A DNA stretch of 64,000 nt from Haloplanus vescus (GTDB lineage Archaea; Halobacteriota; Halobacteria; Halobacteriales; Haloferacaceae). Below the pieces are notes generated by a model. The model was given only the letters and a program-made list of their open reading frames with translations, ran no database searches and was not told where the DNA came from. Location of the stretch: the NCBI RefSeq assembly GCF_900107665.1, contig NZ_FNQT01000001.1:479742-543741 (forward strand), written 5' to 3'. The translations under genes were made by a program, and so were the position numbers. Of the stretch, positions 26,872 through 35,270 are shown one piece after another. Position 1 is the stretch's first letter, and the number at the start of each line of letters is the position of its first letter.

Positions 26872-26947
26872 ACTGTCGGCTGTGACTGATTCGAGGACTT
26901 CGGCACCCGGGGATGCCGACGTTCTGTATCGACGTACAGCCGACAGT
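26872..26947. repeat. 12-bp inverted repeat ACTGTCGGCTGT, 52 bp apart
   Basis: ACTGTCGGCTGT at 26872-26883 is matched by its exact reverse complement at 26936-26947, in the spacer before the first iron-ADH gene. The right arm, read on the minus strand and extended outward, is TAATACTGTCGGCT, which recurs in full at 35181-35194 in another promoter region. It could be a regulatory site or a hairpin at the end of the synthetase transcript. Confidence 0.5.
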
Positions 26948-26976
26948 ATTAGTCTCGCCGCGACGTTGGGGAGACG

Positions 26977-28182
26977 ATGACCGACGACCGACAGCGATTC
27001 TCGTTCGCGTACCGCCCGGGCGACATCACGTGCCGACCGGGGTGTGTGACAGACCTCGATGCAACGATGGCGCGCCACGACTGGGACCGCGCGCTCGTCG
27101 TCTGCGGGCAGACCGTGGGCTCGACGCCCGCGGTGATGGACCCGATTCGCGACGGCCTCGGCGACCGCCTCGCGGGCGTCTTCGCGGAGACGACGCCCGA
27201 GAAGTACCTCGGCACCGCCATCGAGGGCGTCGAACGCGCCCGCGACGTCGACGCCGACGTCCTCGTCGCCGTCGGCGGCGGGAGTTCGCTCGACGTGGCG
27301 AAGGTGATGGCGACGCTGACGACCCACGACGCCGACCCGCGGGCGGTTGGCGAGCGAGCGGTCGCGGACGCCTCGCTCTCGGTCGAAGCGGGCGACCCGC
27401 TCCCCGTCGTCGCCGTCCCGACGACGCTCGCGGGCGCCGACCTCTCGACCGTCGCGGGCGTGACCTTCGCCCTCGGCCCCGACGCCGACCGGCCGGCGAG
27501 TGGCGGCGTCGGCGACGAACGCCTGATGCCGCGAGCGCTCTGCTACGACGCCGACCTGTTTCGGACGACGCCCACGAACGTCCTGACCGCCTCGGCGATG
27601 AACGGCTTCGACAAGGGGGTCGAGGCACTCTACACCCGCAACTCGACGCCGGTCACCGACGGCACCGCCGCTCGCGGGCTTCGCCTGTTGCGCTCGGGCC
27701 TGCCGACGCTCCGCGACGACCCGATGGACGCCGACCGACTCGACGACGTACTCGCGGGCATCGTCTGCGTGCAGTACGGCGTCTCGACGCCCGGCGCGTA
27801 CAAGCTATCCATCATTCACGCCTTCGGTCACGGCCTCTCACGCACCGCCGACGTACATCAGGGCGCCGTCCACGGCGTCGTCGCCCCGCACGTCCTGCGC
27901 TATCTCTTCGAGAACGTCGACGGCCGGCGCGACCTGTTGGCGGAGGCACTCGGCGTCGACGCGTCTGAGGGCGACGTGGCCGAGGGCGTCGTGGCGGCGG
28001 TGGCGGAGGTGCGCGACGCGTTGGGACTTCCCGACAGACTGCGGACTCTCGACGGCGTGACGCGGACTGACTTGGACGATATCGCGGCGCGGACCGTCGA
28101 GGACTCGCTGATGGCGACGGTGCCGACGGATCTGGACCCGACGGTCGAGGACGTTCGTGGGGTCCTCGACGCGGCGTGGTAG
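26977..28182 (+). CDS. Iron-ADH family protein with altered metal site
   Basis: The 401-residue protein has the group III alcohol dehydrogenase fold, with NAD-binding VLVAVGGGSSLDVAKVMA. The usual metal ligands come from GIDALTHAIEAY plus two later histidines. Here the first segment is SAMNGFDKGVEALY, so gap-free alignment gives Asn for the Asp and Lys for the His. The two histidines of GHGLSRTADVHQGAVHG are kept. The enzyme may use another metal, no metal, or a different substrate such as a glycerol-phosphate-like compound. A canonical iron-ADH lies 0.8 kb downstream for comparison. Confidence 0.83.
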   Translation: MTDDRQRFSFAYRPGDITCRPGCVTDLDATMARHDWDRALVVCGQTVGSTPAVMDPIRDGLGDRLAGVFAETTPEKYLGTAIEGVERARDVDADVLVAVGGGSSLDVAKVMATLTTHDADPRAVGERAVADASLSVEAGDPLPVVAVPTTLAGADLSTVAGVTFALGPDADRPASGGVGDERLMPRALCYDADLFRTTPTNVLTASAMNGFDKGVEALYTRNSTPVTDGTAARGLRLLRSGLPTLRDDPMDADRLDDVLAGIVCVQYGVSTPGAYKLSIIHAFGHGLSRTADVHQGAVHGVVAPHVLRYLFENVDGRRDLLAEALGVDASEGDVAEGVVAAVAEVRDALGLPDRLRTLDGVTRTDLDDIAARTVEDSLMATVPTDLDPTVEDVRGVLDAAW

Positions 28183-28240
28183 TCGCCCGTCGAGAAGGGT
28201 TACGCGGCGGACGGTCGCGACTCGGGGACGGCGGAGAGAA

Positions 28241-28864
28241 TCAGCGCGGGCCGAAGCTCTCGGCCTGCAGGTCGTCGACGCCGACGGCGTCGGCGACGGT
28301 CTTGGCGTCGCGGACGAACGACTCGAAGCCGAAGACGTAGACGGTGGCGTCACCGGCCGCCGCGAGGGTGTCAGCGGCTTCGTCGAGCGAACTGACGAGG
28401 AGGACCGTCGCGCCCGCCGATTCGAGGGCGTCGAGGCGGTCCCGATGCGGCGGTTCCTCGCCCCAGAAGACGACCGTGGCGTCGTGGTCGGCGCGGGTCG
28501 CACGCTCGGCGATGCCGACCGCCGGACCGATGCCCGGGCCCTCGGCGACGACGATGGCGTCACCGTCGCCCGTGTACTGTACGTCGCCGAACGGCCCCTC
28601 TATCTCGACCGTGTCGCCGGGTTCGCGTTCGGCCAGCCACGGAGCGAGCGTTCCCTCGGGGACGTACTCGACGGTTATCTCCATCGTCTCCTCGGCGTCG
28701 GGCGAGGAGAGCGTGTAGTAGCCGGTCTCTTCGACGCCGTCGACGGTGGCGCGGACGAGGACGAACTGTCCGGGGTCGGCGTCGAACCCCTCGGGCGTCT
28801 CGAGTTCGAGCGCGACCGTTCGGGTGCCGACCTCCTCGATGGCGGTGACGGTGGTCTGGGTCAT
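28241..28864 (-). CDS. Ferredoxin-NADP reductase-like FAD oxidoreductase
   Basis: A 207-residue flavoprotein. The N-terminal FAD domain includes FDADPGQFVLVRATVDGVEETGYYTLSSP (equivalent to RxYS). A nucleotide-binding domain follows, with AIVVAEGPGIGPAVGIAERA. No iron-sulfur motif is present. Such proteins shuttle electrons between NAD(P)H and a carrier; the partner is unknown. It is transcribed against both flanking ADH genes. The start MTQTTVTAIEEVGTRTVALELETP gives the usual first strand; codons upstream are basic and unconserved. Confidence 0.86.
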   Translation of the reverse strand: MTQTTVTAIEEVGTRTVALELETPEGFDADPGQFVLVRATVDGVEETGYYTLSSPDAEETMEITVEYVPEGTLAPWLAEREPGDTVEIEGPFGDVQYTGDGDAIVVAEGPGIGPAVGIAERATRADHDATVVFWGEEPPHRDRLDALESAGATVLLVSSLDEAADTLAAAGDATVYVFGFESFVRDAKTVADAVGVDDLQAESFGPR

Positions 28865-28961
28865 ACCAATCCGTGGGGGGCGCCGGGGGATAAACCTTCG
28901 ATGCGTCGTTCGGCTCCGGGCTACCAATCTATAAGGTGACAACGTCCCATGGCCGTCCTGA

Positions 28962-30194
28962 ATGCACGACACGGTACTTTCGAGCGAGACGCGCACGGTC
29001 GTCTCGCCGGGACGGATGGAACTCGGTGCCGGCGCGGTCGAAACGGTCGGCGAGCACGCGACCCGCTACGGCGACACGGCCCTCGTCGTCGCCACGGAGC
29101 AGATCTTCGAGTTCCACGGCGACACGGTCGTCGACCGGCTCGAAGCCGCCGGCGTCGACAGCGTCGTCTACACCGACGTGCGCCCCGATCCGACCGTCGA
29201 GAACATCGAGAGCGCCCACGCCCTGTACGAAGAGCACGACTGTGACCTCATCGTCACGCTCGGCGGGGGGTCCTCCATCGACACCGGCAAGGGCGTCGGT
29301 ATCCTCGCCGCCAACGACGGCTCGATTCGCGACTTCGGCGTCGACCGCGCCGGCTACGAGGGCGTCCCCAATCCCATCCCGCCGCTCGTCGCCGTCAACA
29401 CGACGGCCGGAACGGGTAGCGAAGCGACGCGCTCGGTCGTCGTCAGCGACGAGTCCACGTCGACGAAGTTCCTCATCGTCTCCGCGAACGTCGTCCCCGA
29501 CGTGGCTATCGAGGACCCGGAACTCACCGTCTCGCTCCCGAAGAGCCACACCGCCTTCACGGGCATCGACGCGCTCACCCACGCCATCGAGGCGTACGTC
29601 TCGGTCAAGTCCTACAGCGTCCCCGACGGCTACGCCGAGGCGGCGATGGAGCGTATCGTCCGCTCGCTCCCCGTCGCGTGGGCCAACGGCGACAATCTCG
29701 ACGCCCGCGCCGACGTGATGGTCGGCCAGTTGCAGGCGGGACAGGCCTTCACGAACGCCTCCGTCGCCCTCGTCCACGGCCTCGCCCGACCGCTCGGCGC
29801 CCAACTCCACATCCCCCACGGCCTCGCGAACGGCCTCATCCTCCCCTACGTCGTCGAGTTCTCGTCGGCGGCCGCACCGGAGAAGTACGCCGAAATCGCG
29901 CGCATCCTCGGCGTCGCCGACGCCCGCACGCCGACGCGCGAGGCCGCCGACGCCGCCGCCGAGGGAATCCTCCGCCTCTGTGAAGACGTGGACCTCACGG
30001 GCTATCTCGACGATTTCGGCGAGGTTCCCAGCCGCGACGAGTACCTCGACGTAGTCGACGAGATGGTCCAAGACGCCATCGACTCCGGGTCACCCGACAA
30101 CAACCCCCGAAAACCCACCCGGGACGAACTCGCCGACCTCTACGTCACCATCTACGACGACGCGCTGGCGCCGGACAGTCCGCGCCGCTCCTGA
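28962..30194 (+). CDS. Iron-containing alcohol dehydrogenase
   Basis: The 410-residue group III enzyme has an intact metal site: the Asp and His of GIDALTHAIEAYVS and the histidines in LVHGLARPLGAQLHIPHGLANG. NAD binding is shown by LIVTLGGGSSIDTGKGVGIL. It interconverts a primary alcohol and its aldehyde with NAD(P). Substrate range in this family is wide (ethanol, 1,3-propanediol, lactaldehyde). The first ATG gives a start (MHDTVLSSETRTVVSPGRMELGAGAV) that fits relatives. The GIDE-like membrane gene begins 6 bases after its stop. Confidence 0.92.
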   Translation: MHDTVLSSETRTVVSPGRMELGAGAVETVGEHATRYGDTALVVATEQIFEFHGDTVVDRLEAAGVDSVVYTDVRPDPTVENIESAHALYEEHDCDLIVTLGGGSSIDTGKGVGILAANDGSIRDFGVDRAGYEGVPNPIPPLVAVNTTAGTGSEATRSVVVSDESTSTKFLIVSANVVPDVAIEDPELTVSLPKSHTAFTGIDALTHAIEAYVSVKSYSVPDGYAEAAMERIVRSLPVAWANGDNLDARADVMVGQLQAGQAFTNASVALVHGLARPLGAQLHIPHGLANGLILPYVVEFSSAAAPEKYAEIARILGVADARTPTREAADAAAEGILRLCEDVDLTGYLDDFGEVPSRDEYLDVVDEMVQDAIDSGSPDNNPRKPTRDELADLYVTIYDDALAPDSPRRS

Positions 30195-30200
30195 CCCAAC

Positions 30201-30929
30201 GTGCCCTCCACGGCCACCCTGTTCGGCGGCGTCATGCTCGCCATCGGCCTGTTCGTCACGCTCGTCAGCCTCCGCTACGTCTGGCGGGCGAGCGGTCTCC
30301 TGCGAGCGACGCCCCTCTCGCGAATCGAAGACGCCGCGGACGGGGCGCTCGTGCGAGTCTCGGGGACCGTCGAATCGACCGGCGAGACGGTTTCGGCGCC
30401 GTTCAGCGGCATCGACTGCGTCGCACTCCGGACGACGGTCACGGAGCGTCGACTCAGCTCCTACCTCCTGCCGACCGACGTGACGATTCACGAACCGACC
30501 CAGAGCGTCGATTTCGCGGTGCGAACACCCCACGCCGCGATTCCGGTGGACGCGCCGCGTCAGACCGTCGCGCTCGACCAGGTCAGCATCGCGACGGTCG
30601 CCCCCGACGACTCGCCGCCCGAACGCATCGCCCAGTACGTGCGCGAGACGCCCGAAATATCGGCCGAGCCGTGGTCGCTACCGGCGCCCGTGTCGTCTCT
30701 CGCCCGCGCCCTCTCACTCGGGCGGCGACGCTACAGCGAGTATCGAGCGTGTCCGGGCGACGACGTGACCGTGGTCGGCCGCGTCGACGGCGGGAGCGTT
30801 AGCCCCCTCGTCGTCGCCACCGATACGCCGATGCGGGCGCTCGTCGGGACGGCGACGACGTCGCTCGCGGGGCTTCTCGTCGGCGTCGTCGGCCTCGCAC
30901 TCGGGTGCCTGCTAGTGGTCGCCGGGTGA
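30201..30929 (+). CDS. GIDE-like domain membrane protein
   Basis: A 242-residue protein with an N-terminal membrane helix (LFGGVMLAIGLFVTLVSLRYVW) and a C-terminal one (TSLAGLLVGVVGLALGCLLVVAG). Between them is a beta-rich domain with VRVSGTVESTGETVSAPFSGIDCVALRTTVTE and YSEYRACPGDDVTVVGRVDGG, which resembles the GIDE domain of mitochondrial MULAN and its prokaryotic relatives. No RING finger is present, so ligase activity is not expected. It starts with GTG close after the alcohol dehydrogenase gene. The function is unknown. Confidence 0.75.
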   Translation: MPSTATLFGGVMLAIGLFVTLVSLRYVWRASGLLRATPLSRIEDAADGALVRVSGTVESTGETVSAPFSGIDCVALRTTVTERRLSSYLLPTDVTIHEPTQSVDFAVRTPHAAIPVDAPRQTVALDQVSIATVAPDDSPPERIAQYVRETPEISAEPWSLPAPVSSLARALSLGRRRYSEYRACPGDDVTVVGRVDGGSVSPLVVATDTPMRALVGTATTSLAGLLVGVVGLALGCLLVVAG

Positions 30930-30964
30930 GTCGTGGATGCTGTCGAACTCTGTACCCAGTGCCG

Positions 30965-31132
30965 TCAGGACTCCCGCCACTTGTGGCCACACTCCACACA
31001 GGTGAACAGCCGAACCTCGTACGAGCCACCCGGCTTCGGCAGCATCTCGTAGTAGGCCTGATCGCCGTCGCAGTCGTCTGCCGGACAGGGCTCCTGCATC
31101 GTCTCGGTGGCGTCCTGTGTCGTGGCGGGCAT
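30965..31132 (-). CDS. Small TFIIS/RPA12-type zinc ribbon protein
   Basis: A 55-residue protein with two cysteine pairs: EPCPADDCDG (CxxxxC form) and FTCVECGHKWRES (CxxC). The second half has the TFIIS/RPB9/RPA12 zinc-ribbon pattern, with QAYYEMLPKPGGSYEVRLFTC before the final CGHKWRES. In archaea the related TFS factor restores stalled RNA polymerase, but here the acidic DE hairpin of TFS is replaced by PGG, so cleavage activity is unlikely. It is a small stand-alone ribbon, as seen in many haloarchaea. It lies between convergent and divergent neighbours with its own start. Confidence 0.78.
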   Translation of the reverse strand: MPATTQDATETMQEPCPADDCDGDQAYYEMLPKPGGSYEVRLFTCVECGHKWRES

Positions 31133-31189
31133 CCGCCGACCAGTACCGCGGCCCGTCTTCGGCGGCGGGAAACACTGGAATCGACGATA

Positions 31190-32827
31190 TTAGCGAACGT
31201 CGCCGTCGGGCGGGTCGGCGTCGACCGGTCCCGAGAGCGTCTCGTCGGAACGCCCACGGAGGCCGACCTTGTCGAACTTCCCCGTCGCCGTCTTCGGGAG
31301 CGACCCGAGGAACTCGAAGCGGTCGGGCACCCACCAGTCGGGGTAGCGGTCGCTGAGGCGGGCACACAAGTCGTCCCGAAGCGCCTCGGGGTCAGTCGCG
31401 TCGGCGACGAGGTAGGCGACCGGGCGCTCCCCCCAGCGCTCGTGGGGGATGCCGACGACGGCCGCCTCGCGTACCGCGTCGTGGTCCATGATGGCGGTTT
31501 CGAGCGCCTGCGAGGAAATCCACTCGCCCCCGGAGTTGATGACGTCGGCCGCGCGGTCGACGAGTTCGACGTAGCCGTCGGCGTCGATGGTCACCACGTC
31601 GCCGGTGCGGAGCCACGACCCTTCGAAGGCATCGGGGTCGGCGCCGTCGTAGTACTCGGTGGTGACCCACGGCCCGCGGACGAGGAGTTCGCCCATCGAC
31701 TCGCCGTCGTGGGGGACGGTATCGCCGTCGTCGTCGACGACCCGAAATTCGAGGCCGGGGAGAATCAGCCCCTGTTTCGCTTGCTTGGCCACGCGCGTCT
31801 CCGCGTCGGCGTCGCGCAGGTCCGGTTTGAGGTGGGAGACGGCGCCGACGGGAGCCGTCTCGGTCATCCCCCACCCGTGGACCACCTCGACGCCGTACTC
31901 GTCGTACGCCCGAATCAAACGGGTCGGCGGGGCGGCGCCGCCGACGACGATTCGCTCCAGTGAGGAGAGGTCGGCGTCGTGGTCTTGGAGGTAGTCGAGG
32001 ACGCCAAGCCAGACGGTGGGGACGCCCGCTGTGAGCGTGACGCCCTCCTCTTCGACGAGGGTCACGAGGTCTTCGGGGTCGGGCGAGGGGCCGGGGTAGA
32101 CGTGTTTCGCGCCCGCCGCCGTCGCGGCGTAGGGAAGCCCCCACGCGTTGATGTGGAACATCGGGACGACGGGCATCACCACGTCGGCGTCGGCGATATC
32201 CAGCCCCATCGGCGTCTGAATCGCCATGGTGTGACTCCAGAGCATCCGCTGGGAGTAGGCGACGCCCTTCGGGTCGCCCGTCGTCCCCGAGGAGTAACAG
32301 AGGCCGGCGGGGTCGTCGCCGGCGAGGTCGGGGTAGTCGATGGCGGCGTCGTGGCCGGCGAGGAAGTCCTCGATACTCACCGACGCGAACGGGAGGTTGG
32401 GCGCGTCCGCGCCGACGACAACGACGCGGTCGACGCTCTCGAAGGCGTCGGGGTCGTAGGCGTCGACCAGCGTCTCCGCGAGCGATGCGTCGACTATGAG
32501 GAGGCGGTCGCCCGCCGCCGAGACGACCCGTTGGATGTCCTCCGCGGGGAGCAGGGGGTTGACCGTGTGTAACTGCGCGCCGAGATTCGGGACGGCGAAG
32601 TAGGCCTCGGCGTGGCGGTCGTGATTCCAGCAGAGGGTGCCCACGCGGTCACCGCGGTCGATGCCGGCCGCGCGGAGGGCGCTCGCCAGTCGGTCGACGC
32701 GGTCGGCGTACGTCGCGTACGTGTAGCGAACGGTCGAGTCGCCGCGACGAGCGACGAGTTCGCGGTCGGGATACAGGCGGGCGGTCCGCGAGAGAAACGG
32801 GCGGAGCGTCTGGGCGTGACCCGGCAT
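31190..32827 (-). CDS. AMP-dependent acyl-CoA ligase (long/medium-chain type)
   Basis: The 545-residue adenylating enzyme has CYSSGTTGDPKGVAYSQ (phosphate loop), VPMFHINAWGLPYA, HGWGMTETAPVG, and the hinge DRAADVINSGGEWISSQALE. The C-terminal lysine lies in LPKTATGKFDKVGLR. The pattern matches fatty-acid and medium-chain acyl-CoA ligases better than acetyl-CoA synthetase, because the ACS N-terminal domain is missing. It would activate fatty acids or aromatic acids for beta-oxidation; no other beta-oxidation gene is in view. A short C-terminal acidic tail is halophile-specific. Confidence 0.9.
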   Translation of the reverse strand: MPGHAQTLRPFLSRTARLYPDRELVARRGDSTVRYTYATYADRVDRLASALRAAGIDRGDRVGTLCWNHDRHAEAYFAVPNLGAQLHTVNPLLPAEDIQRVVSAAGDRLLIVDASLAETLVDAYDPDAFESVDRVVVVGADAPNLPFASVSIEDFLAGHDAAIDYPDLAGDDPAGLCYSSGTTGDPKGVAYSQRMLWSHTMAIQTPMGLDIADADVVMPVVPMFHINAWGLPYAATAAGAKHVYPGPSPDPEDLVTLVEEEGVTLTAGVPTVWLGVLDYLQDHDADLSSLERIVVGGAAPPTRLIRAYDEYGVEVVHGWGMTETAPVGAVSHLKPDLRDADAETRVAKQAKQGLILPGLEFRVVDDDGDTVPHDGESMGELLVRGPWVTTEYYDGADPDAFEGSWLRTGDVVTIDADGYVELVDRAADVINSGGEWISSQALETAIMDHDAVREAAVVGIPHERWGERPVAYLVADATDPEALRDDLCARLSDRYPDWWVPDRFEFLGSLPKTATGKFDKVGLRGRSDETLSGPVDADPPDGDVR

Positions 32828-32960
32828 ACGCTACCGTAGCGCCGGGCGTCGGTAAAGGTCTCCCGACCACGTGGACCGGCGAGTCGCCACCGCGACGCCG
32901 CTGGAACGCCGTGCCCACACCCACCCCGAGAGTTTTGAGCGCTGGCGCCGAGGTGACGAC

Positions 32961-33863
32961 ATGGACCGTCCACGCGAGACGGGTGCGTTCGAGGAGTACG
33001 ACGGCCCCCGCGGGTTCGCCCGGCAGGCGTTCGTCACCGGCGCGGCGGTGACGCTCCCGCTTATCGTTACGCTCGTCGTCGTCGGCGCAGTCGTCAACTT
33101 CGTCTCCCGACAGCTCGACCCGCTGGTTGGGGTGGTCACCTCGCTCACGGGGCTGAACCCCGCCTCGGAAGTCGTCGTGAAACTCCTCACCGTGCTGACG
33201 CTGCTCGCAACTATCTTCTGTATCGGCGCGGTGACCGAGCGCCGACCGAATCGCTCGGGGTTCGGCGCCTTCTTCGATACGCTCGTCTCGCGCATCCCCG
33301 GCGTCGGCTCCCTGTATCAGAGCATCGACGAGATGAGCGGCCTCCTCCTCGACAGCGACACCGACAGTTTCCAAGAGGTGAAACTGGTCGAGTTCCCCGA
33401 GCGAGGGTCGTACTCCGTCGCCTTCCTGACCGCCGAGACGCCCGACGTGGTGGCCGAGAGTGTCGGCGAAGACGAGATGGTGACGGTGTTTCTCCCCATG
33501 GCCCCGAACCCGGTGATGGGCGGGTACGTCCTCCACGTCGCCGACGAACAGGTCTACGACGTGGACATGACCGTCGAAGAGGGTATCCAGTCCATCGTCA
33601 CCAGCGGCGTCGCCACCGGCCAGCGCTCCGAGGAGGAGCTCACCGAAGGGATGGTCGAACGGTTCGAGCGACGCCTCGAAACCGCGGACGTCGTCGGTAT
33701 CGACGAACTGGAGTCGTACGCCGCCGACGCCTCAACGCAACTCGAAGAGACAGCGAAGGAGACGGTGGCGGCGGCCCGCGACCGCGCCAACGCGATGGAA
33801 GAAGAGTTCGAATCAGGGGACGAAGAGAGCGAGACAGACGAGCAGGACCGCAGCGACAGCTGA
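32961..33863 (+). CDS. DUF502 family membrane protein
   Basis: The 300-residue protein has two membrane helices (QAFVTGAAVTLPLIVTLVVVGAVVNFV and VVVKLLTVLTLLATIFCIGAV) and then the DUF502 signature VSRIPGVGSLYQSIDEMSGLLL. FQEVKLVEFPERGSYSVAFLT and VFLPMAPNPVMGGYVLHV follow. The last 80 residues form a charged helix with an acidic tail. DUF502 proteins are widespread and their role is not established; a membrane trafficking or envelope role has been suggested for plant homologues. The ATG chosen avoids an Arg/His-rich upstream extension. Confidence 0.86.
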   Translation: MDRPRETGAFEEYDGPRGFARQAFVTGAAVTLPLIVTLVVVGAVVNFVSRQLDPLVGVVTSLTGLNPASEVVVKLLTVLTLLATIFCIGAVTERRPNRSGFGAFFDTLVSRIPGVGSLYQSIDEMSGLLLDSDTDSFQEVKLVEFPERGSYSVAFLTAETPDVVAESVGEDEMVTVFLPMAPNPVMGGYVLHVADEQVYDVDMTVEEGIQSIVTSGVATGQRSEEELTEGMVERFERRLETADVVGIDELESYAADASTQLEETAKETVAAARDRANAMEEEFESGDEESETDEQDRSDS

Positions 33864-33866
33864 CGC

Positions 33867-34595
33867 TCAGATTCGCACTCGCCCGCCGTTGCGCCGGAGC
33901 CACGTACCGCGTGACTGCGGGTTCGACACGCGCGCGCCCAGCGCCGTCCAAAATTCCGGGTCGCTCGGGTCGTGGGCCCGCCGCACGAGTGCGTGCGCGA
34001 CGGCGTAACCGGCGACCGGTCGTGGCAGGAGGACGAGCCGCCAGTGGAGGTCCAAACGGTCGCCCGCGTCCCGGACCCACCGCCGGTCGGGAGACCCCAC
34101 GCACACCGTCGGCGGCGACTCGGGCGCCACGTCGGCGGCACACTCCGGCAACACGTCGCTGGCGCGGTCGAGATACCACTCGTGGACGGCGCGGCGGCGG
34201 GCGTCGCGTGTCGCACCGCGGCGCGGGATTCGGAGGAGGAACCGCGAGCCGTCGAAGGTGAGCCGAGGCGAATCTATCTGACTCTCCGCGACGGTGAGCG
34301 GGTAGCGACGCCCGCCGTACCGCAGTTTCTCGCTGCGCTCGAACCGCCGGCCACGTCGCGGGCGCGCCGCGAGTCCGTACAGCGAATCGAGGAGCCACGC
34401 CCGCCGCGCGTCGAGTGTCGCCTCGATATCGGCGGGCGTCGCGTTCGGCGGGGCGCTGACCGTGACCGTCGCGTCGGCGGTCATCGACAGGTCGACGGCG
34501 TCGGCCTCGGGGTCGCGTTCGACGGTGTAGGGCACGGGCGTCACGCCGACGTGATAGACGGGGCCGTCGAAGGCGCCGTCGGTCACCGAAGCCAC
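33867..34595 (-). CDS. YgjP/DUF45-like protein lacking the HExxH zinc motif
   Basis: The 242-residue protein follows the DUF45 (YgjP, WLM-related) layout: an N-terminal barrel-like part, RLTFDGSRFLLRIPRRG, RRAVHEWYLDRASDVL, a WRLVLLPRPVAGYAVAHALVRRAHDPSDPEFW block and a short end. In active relatives that block reads VxHELxHLxxxxHxxxFW. Here it is VAHALVRRAHDPSDPEFW, so the Glu and the second His are gone. It is probably catalytically dead or rededicated. Its first 13 bases overlap the end of the JAMM protease gene, so the two are likely coupled. Confidence 0.75.
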   Translation of the reverse strand: MASVTDGAFDGPVYHVGVTPVPYTVERDPEADAVDLSMTADATVTVSAPPNATPADIEATLDARRAWLLDSLYGLAARPRRGRRFERSEKLRYGGRRYPLTVAESQIDSPRLTFDGSRFLLRIPRRGATRDARRRAVHEWYLDRASDVLPECAADVAPESPPTVCVGSPDRRWVRDAGDRLDLHWRLVLLPRPVAGYAVAHALVRRAHDPSDPEFWTALGARVSNPQSRGTWLRRNGGRVRI

Positions 34596-35155
34596 GAGAA
34601 GAGACCGCCGCGGTCGCGGTCGGTGTCGTCGTCCGGGCGTTCGTCGTCGGCGCGAAGTCCCTCGTGACGACCTTCGGCCAGCAGTTCGGCGTCGATGTCG
34701 TCCTGCGTGAAATCGAAGAACCGCTCCTCGGGGAGGTCGATATCGAGGACGTCGAGCGTGGTGGGGTCGCCCTGGTTGTCGAACGCCCGCCAGTCGTCGG
34801 GGCCGTAGGGGGCGCCGACGATGATGTGAACGTCACCCTGTCCGAAGGTTGCGAGGTCCGCATCGCTCGGGCGGAGGACGCCGTTCGGGTGAGAGTGGAC
34901 CGACCCCACCGACTGCACGTCGTTGGGTTTCATCTCCGAGCGCACCGTCGCGCTGACGGGGTTCGACGTGGTGCCCGGGATGACGAGGACGTCGGTGATG
35001 ACCTGCCCCCGACGGTCGAGGCCGAGTTTGCGTGCGTCCTCGGCCCGGAGAAAGCCCATGTACTCGTCGGGATGGGTCTCCTCGCTGGCCTCGCGGACGA
35101 ACGTCAGCGTCTCCCGGGCGATTCCGAGGAGGTCGCTCGACCGAAATAGGCGCAT
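34583..35155 (-). CDS. JAMM/MPN+ metalloprotease
   Basis: The 190-residue protein has the JAMM zinc motif: a glutamate in HPDEYMGFL and HSHPNGVLRPSDADL (HxHP, x-Ser, x-Asp). Family members remove ubiquitin-like modifiers; in Haloferax the JAMM1 enzyme cleaves SAMP conjugates, and this may be a related or second JAMM protein. The start MRLFRSSDLLGIARETLTFVREASEETHPDEYMG fits the usual distance from the start to the Glu. A C-terminal acidic region ends FSWLR. It leads an operon with the YgjP-like protein, whose own protease motif is lost. Confidence 0.88.
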   Translation of the reverse strand: MRLFRSSDLLGIARETLTFVREASEETHPDEYMGFLRAEDARKLGLDRRGQVITDVLVIPGTTSNPVSATVRSEMKPNDVQSVGSVHSHPNGVLRPSDADLATFGQGDVHIIVGAPYGPDDWRAFDNQGDPTTLDVLDIDLPEERFFDFTQDDIDAELLAEGRHEGLRADDERPDDDTDRDRGGLFSWLR

Positions 35156-35180
35156 ATCGAACCGTTGCGGGCGCTCCTTC

Positions 35181-35194
35181 TAATACTGTCGGCT
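35181..35194. repeat. TAATACTGTCGGCT element
   Basis: This 14-base string is identical to the reverse complement of the arm before the first iron-ADH gene (26938-26951). It lies between the JAMM gene and the histidine kinase, both of which start nearby. A shared promoter or regulatory element is the simplest reading. Confidence 0.4.
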
Positions 35195-35270
35195 ATGGCT
35201 GCTTCGAGCGACAGTGCGAACGCATCACGCACCTTATCCCTCATCCCTCCCAAAGATGCGGAGCGAAACG

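Noticed and set aside
24829..27327. An 832-residue open frame antisense to the acyl-CoA synthetase and the first iron-ADH gene.
   Set aside because: Spans two well-supported genes and its composition is the mirror of their GC3 bias; no domain pattern. Long antisense frames are expected at this GC content.
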